This document shows, piece after piece, positions 56,546 through 64,000 of a stretch of 64,000 bases of DNA; positions within the stretch are counted from its first letter, which is position 1, and each line of letters starts with the position of its first letter. This DNA is from Karalla daura. Lineage: Eukaryota > Chordata > Actinopteri > Chaetodontiformes > Leiognathidae. The stretch is taken from NCBI GenBank assembly GCA_029224185.1, contig CM055190.1, positions 15,255,320 through 15,319,319 on the forward strand. Reading direction: 5' to 3'. Made by a program: the position numbers and the translations under genes. The notes below the pieces were generated by a model. That model had not been told where the DNA came from. It worked only from the letters and a program-made list of their open reading frames with translations, and searched no databases.

Positions 56546-57524
56546 AGACAAAGGAGGGATTCAACATTATATTGAACTGCCTACGCGACTGTGTTTAGAT
56601 TGAATTAAAAATAATTACAGTTCTTGATGGATGGATAGACAAGCTTAATTCACCTGCCGTGGCATTCGAGGTGGGTGTGAATAAGGTTAGTGCTCCGTGT
56701 TCTGTCAGAGGGTTTCATTCATAAATCATGGCGGTGAAGATGACTGAGATTCTGTACTTAGAATGAGGTTAGCTTGGCTGTCGGCTCTCCCAAAAGTGTG
56801 TGTGACGAGAGTGAATATTTAATGTCGATCATCTCTGATGCGCATGCTTCTGGAGGAGTTTGGCGAGCAAAACACTATAGTGGTGCAGTAACAGCCGTGA
56901 TGGGAGAACCCACTACATGCATTTAGAGCGTCTTCATTGTAAAGCCACTGGCTTTGTTGTAGAGCAGCATCAGATGGAGCCACAGTTCACAGTGAAGTTT
57001 GTTCCTCTCTGTATTTTTTGCTCTCTTCCCCTTTTGATGTCTTTTTTTTACACTTCTCCTCTTTTTTTGTGTTTATTCTCTTGTTGGCCCCTCGATTCCA
57101 CAAAATCCTCCCTTTGTTCCTTTTCACTTTAATTTCTCCTCTGCCTGTCTCAGCCTCTGACTCGCTCCTCTCGCAGGCTGTAGCGCTGCAGCAGAACAGA
57201 TTAATGAGCTTGCCCTGAGTGAACCTGACACCGGTAGATGACACTGCAAAGACATGCTATATGTGACACAGCGGCAAGGAGGCCTGATGCCTTTCACTCA
57301 GAGCTATGAACACTACAGCCTCTTGCAGTCCAAGGTTTCAAGAGGGCAATTGAGTCAGTAGTGGTCAAAACATAGAAACACTGCTTTACAGTTTTACATA
57401 TGATAGAATGGCATCATTGCTTTGCTAATGGTTTCCAGCCCCCAGGTTGACCAAATACGATCCTATTAGTCATTTTTACTAATAATGACTAAACAGCTTT
57501 GCAGCTGATGGATTTCAATAAACT

Positions 57525-57720
57525 TCAGACTGTGGCTCAGTGGTAGTGTGGTCATCAACGGACTGAAACGTCCCTGCAGCCTCTATGTCCAAGCGTCCTC
57601 GGGCAAGAACTGAACCCCAAACGACCTCTAATCCTCGGTCATCTTTGTGCTTGAATGTGAATTGTTATTTGGAATTTACAAGTGCAAAGGATCATCGGGG
57701 AAAGGGGTAGGATCATCCGA
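57525..57720 (+). mobile_element. SINE-like element with tRNA-related head
   Basis: GTGGCTCAGTGGTAGTGTGG resembles a Pol III A-box-containing tRNA-derived SINE head. The following body (CCTCGGGCAAGAACTGAACC) is a phrase I associate with common fish SINEs. The B box is decayed. No poly(A) tail or target-site duplication identified. Confidence 0.55.
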
Positions 57721-58239
57721 TTAGTGATGTAGACAATATGATACATTTTTTGACTGTGTTTATAAATTCGATCATGGTTATGTATTGTCAGCTGGGAACA
57801 AATGAAAAAAAACTAGTTGGGTTGCTGCAAAAACACCCCAAACCTTGTTTTTGTCCCAAATGAGAGTAACAGCAAGAAATAAAGAAATGGAAGCCAACAA
57901 ACAATGTCCAAAATTATTTTTTGTGCCTTTTTTTCACAGCGAATTTCATCTCAGGGTAAGGGTGCAGCTCGGGGGTTTTGCAGCTGCCTTTGATGCTTTT
58001 AGAAACAAAAATGGTGGAAAAACTGTTGAAATGCACTGAAGATGACTTTGACACACCAGGATGCACAAGTCCAAACAAATGTGCTCTGACATGTAGAAAT
58101 ATATGAGCTGGTCAAGATCACAATGCAGTAAGCTGAGTTTTTATCAGTTCAGTATTACAGATTTTCTGCAGGATGTCGTGTGTTTAATATAAGTCACCCT
58201 GCTTGGCTGCATTCAGTTGTGCGGCTGAAACATTCATTC

Positions 58240-58475
58240 ATCTATTTTTACCGTTTTTGTACCCAGTGGTGTCGCAGGGTCTGCTCGAGCTTATCTCCTT
58301 CTCACACAGGGTGAAGGCAGGGAATACACCCTGGACAGCTCGCCAGTACATCACAGGGCACACACGCAAACAGCAGTCACCCTCACACTCACACCTTGGG
58401 GCAATTTGGAGTCTCCATTTGGCCTAAACATGAACACTTTTGGACTGTGGGAGGAAATGAATATGATCCAGCGAA
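58240..58475 (-). repeat. Degenerate dispersed repeat copy (minus)
   Basis: Order in reverse: GGGAATACACCCTGGACAGC, CGCCAGTACATCACAGGGCA, CACACCTTGGGGCAATTTGG, AGTCTCCATTTGGCC and TTTTGGACTGTGGGAGGAA. Confidence 0.75.
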
Positions 58476-60959
58476 CTTGCTATGTGGCAACAGCACATGC
58501 CTCCGAGACAACATGTGGCCTCGCTGAAACATAATTTTATGTCATATTTGGGAGTCCTCGAGGAAATTTTGGTTTAATGTGGGAAACTGAGCAGCAGCCA
58601 GACTGTAACTTAGCCAAACAAGTCACCCTGGTGTTTGTCTGGGAGCACTCACAGCTCAGGGATTATGTCGTACTATGAGCCGAACACCAGAAGTGGGAAA
58701 GGAAAAATTTGTGGAAATGTTTGTCATCAGCTCTTCAATTCTACTTGTCTCTGTCTCTCTTGCCAACATTTGTCTGCATGTCTCAATTAGTACATTATGT
58801 CACTACTCCATTCGCTTCATCTGGCCTGGCTGTGAGGAGGTGTTAGAGGTGCACTTTGTCTTTAGGGAGCTGCAGCGAGGCTCTGAAGATTAGTGGAATG
58901 AGTTTGCATTAGTCCCCCCTCAACACTGATTGATATTCTCACCCCAGCACAGGCTTTACAGCAGGAAAATCTCATGAAGGCTTTACAGAAACCATAGAGT
59001 CCCTTCTTGCTCACACTGGAGAGCTGCTCCTCTTCCTCTTTTCTCTTCTCTTTTATGTCAGACTTGAAAGCAGAGACTAGGCTTATTTGGGAAAGGCTGG
59101 GAAAGGCGGCTCGCTGTGAAGTCAGAGACGTCACACAGCAAAAGGAGGAGCTGAAGCAGACTGATGTCAGCCACACAGAGCTCAGGAATCATTCTGTTGT
59201 GATTTCTGCTCAGACACTGACCTCATGGCTTATTCATGATCTAGTTTCTTCCGTCTCCCGACGCTTAATCACCATACTAATGATATTTCGCTGAGGCACT
59301 CTTAATTGTTAGTGTGTGTATATTTTACCTTCACATCACAGTTTCAGAAAAGGTTTCCTTGGCATATCAGATTATTTTTTTGTGTGTGTGTGTGTGTGCG
59401 CGTTTATTTATGCACAAATAAATAAATCATGGCCTCCCTACCAAGAAAAGGTGGTGGAGTCATATGTCCATCAGTACAATCCGGGTGGCTCTGCAAAAAA
59501 AAGGCCAAAAAGCTTTAATTACACACGGATGCTGACGTCCTGTGGACTGCCTGCTGGCTCTGCACATTGCAGACATCAGTATACGTGTGTGTGTGCCTGC
59601 AGGTGTTTTAGGGAGGAAGAAGGAAGCTTTGCATCGAGCTAGAGGAAATGGAGACATTACATCATAATCCTCACTGTAATGACTCCAGGACTCTCACACA
59701 GCGACTGCTAATTACTCTGCAGCAGAATGACAAAATGCAAGCACGTTAATGCCTTGCAGATGAGCGTCGGCAATGCCACAGAGATGTTAAAGGTGCCGGT
59801 TTGTCTCCGATTCTGCAGTGCTGCGATTCTACACTGCTCTGAGTTTTATGTTCACTGTAATGCCAGTGATTGGAAACACAGAGCCATATGTCTGGGCACG
59901 CATGGCAGCATCAGATACTCCAGTCAGTTCAGCAGTTAGCTTTTCTATCTTGTAGACGGAGCATTACGCAGGGGCATCACACACATTGCCGTACACTGAC
60001 GTAGAAAGCCCCTCGCCGTGTTTGTGGTCTGTGGTGTTTGTGTTTGTGGTCGGCTTGTTTGTCGTCTCTCGGGAGCACGCGGCTGCCTCTGCTGCAATGT
60101 GGGATGAAGCTGCGCTCCTCCTGCTGCATCCACAGAGCGGTTCAAAAGAAGAGGTGGAGGCCGTACAGTCTCAGAGCAAAGCACTATCGAGCCTATTGAT
60201 TGATCCTGTACTACAGTCTCTGACGTGTCAGCATACTTAGAGAACCAGAGTTGTTCCGAAGCTGACATGCACAGTGTTACTACAGTGTTTGGCTTAGTAT
60301 GAGGTGCAGGACTGAAAATGCCATACACTGTTATATGTTTACAATTACTGATTTTACGAAGAGTTTTATTGAGGAGTTTGTTCATCTTTCTTGGTATTTT
60401 ATAGGCTCTGTTTCAGGGTACTGTTTGTAATGCGGTGCATTACATCGTCCTGAGAAGTGTTTGCAATTTTTCATCCACCTGTTTCACATCAAGGAGAGAC
60501 TCTGACTACAAGTCACACAAAAACTGATCATTATAACCTTCAGTTTATTTATTATTTATAAGGGCACACAACTTGTAAACATGAAATAGCAGGAGAGACA
60601 GAAATCCTGTGGGCTTTACAAATGTGTCTTAGACAAACTGTTATTGCTAATGAGTTTCTTCCATATAAGAGAGAGTTTTTACCTGTTTTGGCTGGAGCTC
60701 AATAGATATAATGAAAATTGAGTCCCATGGTTGTTGTAAGAAAAACACAGGGAATTAGTGACACAGGCCATTCCTCCCCACACTCCTGAAGTCTTGTGTT
60801 GCATGCGGTAGTCAGCAAATTCAATACAGACACTTTTTCCAAAAAAATTCTTCAAGCAAAAACTGTTTGGACTTGTTAGTTCTTATACAATTAGACGAAT
60901 CCCATAAAAAATGGGCTTTACATTACAAATGATAAAACATTACAAATAAAGCTCTTTCT

Positions 60960-61195
60960 TTGACTGACTCACAGCAAGAAGGTCCCTGGTTTGGATCCCC
61001 TTTGGAGCAAGTATCTGTGTGGAGCTTGTATGTTCTTCCACCTTTCCACTTTATTCCCATAGTCCCACAGAGACTCTAAATTGCCTCTAGGTGTGAGTGT
61101 GGGTGTGAATGGTGTGTGTGTCTGTCCTTAGACGGACTGGAGACCTGTCCAGGGTGAATTCCCTGCTTTTGCCCTGTGTGCTAAAGATAGACAGA
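60960..61195 (+). repeat. Degenerate dispersed repeat copy
   Basis: Order: GACTCACAGCAAGAAGG, GGTTTGGATCCC, GTGTGGAGCTTGTATGTTCT, GACTCTAAATTGCCTCTAGG, GTGTGAATGGTGTGTGTGTC, GGACTGGAGACCTGTCCAGG and TTCCCTGCTTTTGCCCTG. Confidence 0.8.
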
Positions 61196-62269
61196 AGCAG
61201 AACTTCGTAACACCATTGGGTACTAAGCAAGTAAGATAATGGATGAGGGCTTGTGTTTGTAAAATATCTGAGCAGCCGTAGCCACAGCAAGTTATTGTTG
61301 GAGTAGACGCCCAATCAATATTTTGTCACCAGATCGGGAACAACATTGTGGGCCAAAGTGTTTAATTTATGGATTGGAAAAAAACGTAGCTATTTGTTGT
61401 CCATGTTGCCACAAAATGGCAAAAACTACATCTCTGTTTGAAATGTTGAATGTTTCGAGTGGCCGCAACCTTTTACCTCACACGTTTTCCCTCATCTGCC
61501 AGGACGCATTGTCTTTTTCTGGTTGCCGAGTCCGCGCTGATGTTTTGTGAATGCCAGAGGGAAAATACAGTATATAAGTGAACTAAAACAATGTCTAGTC
61601 GCTCAGATTTCTGCAGTCAGAGGGATTCCCTGCATTCAGGGGATTGACTGAGAAAAGAGTAAAGCAGTTTACATTTACAATGATTTGAATTGTGTTGAAG
61701 CTTATCAGGTTTTCACAGGGCCGTGCAAGCGAGGCACTGCTCATCCTCAGCTGCTGTTACATCTCTTTGGTTGGTCCTATTTGTGTAGAAAAGAGTTATT
61801 AGATTCGCCAGACATCTGTGCGATACAAAACAGCTCTATTTATTGTTTTACACTTGTTTGAATATAAATTTATGAGGCAGCTCAAGAAGAGGTTTGTGCA
61901 GCTGTTTGGTGCCTCGGCTCTTAAATTGACTACATTATGTGTGATATAATACAGTTTATTGTTTTTAATGCTTAATAATCCCTCATAGATTTCAGTTGAT
62001 GTCTGTCTTTGCATATGCCAAATATATATCCAGATCTGTTTACAAAAGGAATATAGTGAGAGGAAATGTTATACTCAGAAGTTCAATGTCAACCTGATTG
62101 TTCACATATGTATATACACAGTACAGCTGTCTCCCCTCAGTCCATTTAATTTGGGTGTTATTTGTTCATTTATTTTTCCTATTTTCGATCTGTCTTTTTG
62201 GAATTCCTTCATGGTTGACTGTTTATAAATTGGCATGTGTAACATCATAACTAAACATTTATTCATTAT

Positions 62270-62450
62270 CTCACTCGCTTTGTATCTTAACATTGTCACG
62301 GTAGTCTGCAGGAGCCCATTCCAGAGCACACACAGAGGCAAATACAGGTAACACACCCATATTCACAACCAGAGTATGTGGAGAAAACAGACTCGGGTGA
62401 GCACATGCAAACCCAACTGTCTACTAAGTCACTGTGTCACCACAATGTAA
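62270..62450 (-). repeat. Highly decayed dispersed repeat copy (minus)
   Basis: Weakest copy. Retains the order of a GAGCCCATTCCAGAG end, ACACCCATATTCACAACC and a GTGGAGAAAACAGACTCGGG region leading to GTCACTGTGTCACCAC. Confidence 0.4.
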
Positions 62451-63099
62451 AACTTTTTATTTACATTTTGTTTAGTTTTTGTGAGTCTGAAGTGTTCCAG
62501 CATGAACATAGATCAGTTTACAGATGCAGTGAGTTTGTTTTCATATTACAAGAGTAGTATTGGATAGATGAGATTGAAATGATTGGATTATGCTTGTGCA
62601 GAAATGCTGAATGAAACCAAATACACTGTATAAGATTAATGAAATTGTACAGTGCCTGACCTCTTTAACCTGTGCAAAAACCTGAGATTGAAAATGACAA
62701 TGAAATGAAGTTGCGGGTTAACTGCGGGATAACTAATTTGTAAGATTTAGACCTTTTAGGCAGATTCTTATTTATCTTCAGACAGGGCCAGGCTGGCCTT
62801 TCCCCTTGTTTCCAGTCTGAGCCAAGCAGCCATTGGCTTCATATTCATCATACAGACAGGAGCTATTGAGCTATTCTGCTTCTGGTCTAACTCATGACAA
62901 GCAAACCAACCCTTAAATAATACGCTTTTTTATTAAAATTAGACAACGCCATCATGCCTTTGCAGTGGAATTTTGTTTTTACAAGACACTTTACATGTCT
63001 TGAAGGAGATAAATACGGATGGTTTTAGTATAGTGCTCTGACTCACTGCAGAGGATTTTCCTGCGTTTCAAAGCTGTTTGTTTAACAAGCACGATACAG

Positions 63100-63730
63100 A
63101 CAATAATTACTCATCCCTGAGGGGCAAAGCCATCCATCCCTCTGCCCTCCACGTCATCCAGATCAGTCTGGATCCCCCTCGTCGTACACGCCCGCACGCT
63201 CTTTTTAGCCCAGCTCCTCAGTCCACAAGTCTGCTGGCGTCTATTTTTAAACTCTTGCCATAGCGGAGCAACTGTATGTGCGTGGAATACTAAGCACCGC
63301 GCCTCGCTCTCGCTCATCCCCTCTCTAACAGTGGGTGACTGTGCTCCTCGTCGGCTCACTTCCACACGCCGCGCAGTGCACACTTCAGTCGAGAGGCAGA
63401 CGAAGAGCCCTCTCCTTCTCCCTTTCCAACAGCACACAGTCAGTCAGTCTGCTGCCCCCCCACCCCCCACTCCCCCAAACCCCAAACTGCATCTCCCTAT
63501 TTCTCTCATCCATCTTCCATCAGCTATCTGCCACTGCAGACCGTAGCTCCTTCAGCCTCGTCTGGAAAGGTGTGAGGAGAGAGACTGACCGACAGACTGC
63601 TTTGTAATCTCACGACGTCCCGGAGGGAGCTGCTGTGTGATGCACAGAGCGCTGCCCTGCCTTCCGCTGAGTGTGTGTTTTCTCAGAGCTACAGGAGGAG
63701 GAGGAGGCAGCAAAGGTCTGTGTGACCTGC
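63100..63730 (+). promoter_or_regulatory. Promoter-like GC-rich block near window edge
   Basis: CpG- and CT-richer than its surroundings, with possible donor sites CTGGAAAG|GTGTGAG (63569/63570) and GCAAAG|GTCTGTG. Could be an alternative first exon of frmd5 or the start of a nested non-coding gene. There is no convincing ORF. Confidence 0.25.
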
Positions 63731-64000
63731 GGGAGCTTTTTCCTTCTGTTCTCCGTCTTTCTTCGTGGCTTTGTTCACAGAGAAAGACAGCATGGGAATG
63801 ACTCACTGAAGGGGATTCAATTCCCAGGCCTGATAAACTCTCAGATACCATGTACTACATTCAGCTGCTGACATATTCTGCAACATGCTGTTCTCATGTT
63901 AGAGGGAAATGTCTGTTATGGATGCTTCTAGCCCAAACTTGTGTGTGAGCACAATGCAAATTTATTTCAGGAGCTTTTTTAATGTGATGGGAGAAGAGGT

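Larger units (their letters stand above)
47493..64000 (+). other. frmd5: frmd5 intron 1 (at least 16.5 kb)
   Basis: No protein-coding exon recognised. Contains several copies of the dispersed repeat (listed separately), a MITE-like element (55631-55984), a SINE-like element (57525-57720), a candidate conserved regulatory block (about 50420-50930), a short GT tract (59381-59402) and a promoter-like GC-rich block near the right edge (63100-63730). Long first introns with regulatory elements are common in FERM-protein genes. Confidence 0.6.

Noticed and set aside
57525..57720. A second tRNA gene
   Set aside because: Has a tRNA-like A box but no cloverleaf; fits a SINE head better.

Overview
This is a 64 kb piece of vertebrate nuclear DNA, almost certainly from a ray-finned (teleost) fish. 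The genes are split by GT-AG introns, and all recognised proteins belong to vertebrate families. The window keeps a (6-4) photolyase, which fish have and placental mammals have lost. Introns are fairly short and AT-rich, with (GATA)n, (CA)n and (ATATT)n microsatellites and several copies of a dispersed repeat. I saw no prokaryotic, viral or CRISPR-like content. Gene models were built by eye from conserved protein sequence plus splice signals. All five complete genes join in frame from ATG to stop.

Layout from left to right: (1) 696-827 (+), last coding exon of pstpip1, an SH3 domain; (2) 2361-6344 (-), complete tspan3 (7 coding exons, 253 aa), tail-to-tail with pstpip1; (3) 11013-12000 (-), complete nmb, neuromedin B precursor (3 exons, 135 aa), with a TATA box; (4) 15172-19067 (-), complete sec11a, signal peptidase catalytic subunit (6 exons, 179 aa); (5) 19068-25679, a 6.6 kb stretch with no recognisable gene; (6) 25680-36265 (-), complete alpk3, muscle alpha-kinase (13 coding exons, 1588 aa), with a combined TATA/MEF2-like element upstream; (7) 40921-44881 (-), complete (6-4) photolyase, called cry5 in zebrafish (10 exons, 520 aa); (8) 45758-45829 (+), tRNA-His(GTG); (9) 47391-47492 (+), first coding exon of frmd5, whose first intron fills the window to 64000.

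These genes do not form an operon or a pathway. They are independent loci in conserved synteny. From general knowledge, the human orthologs of all but the photolyase lie on chromosome 15, in separate blocks (PSTPIP1-TSPAN3; NMB-SEC11A-ALPK3; FRMD5). This window therefore looks like a compacted and rearranged version of that linkage group.

The most interesting non-coding signals are: the TATA/MEF2 element at alpk3; a 28-nt near-perfect palindrome upstream of the photolyase; a tRNA-His lying between the divergent cry5 and frmd5 promoters, with its 3' end duplicated beside it; a ~290 bp (ATATT)n array next to the frmd5 promoter; about ten degenerate copies of one dispersed repeat; a MITE-like element; and a SINE-like element. 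I found no convincing undescribed biological system.
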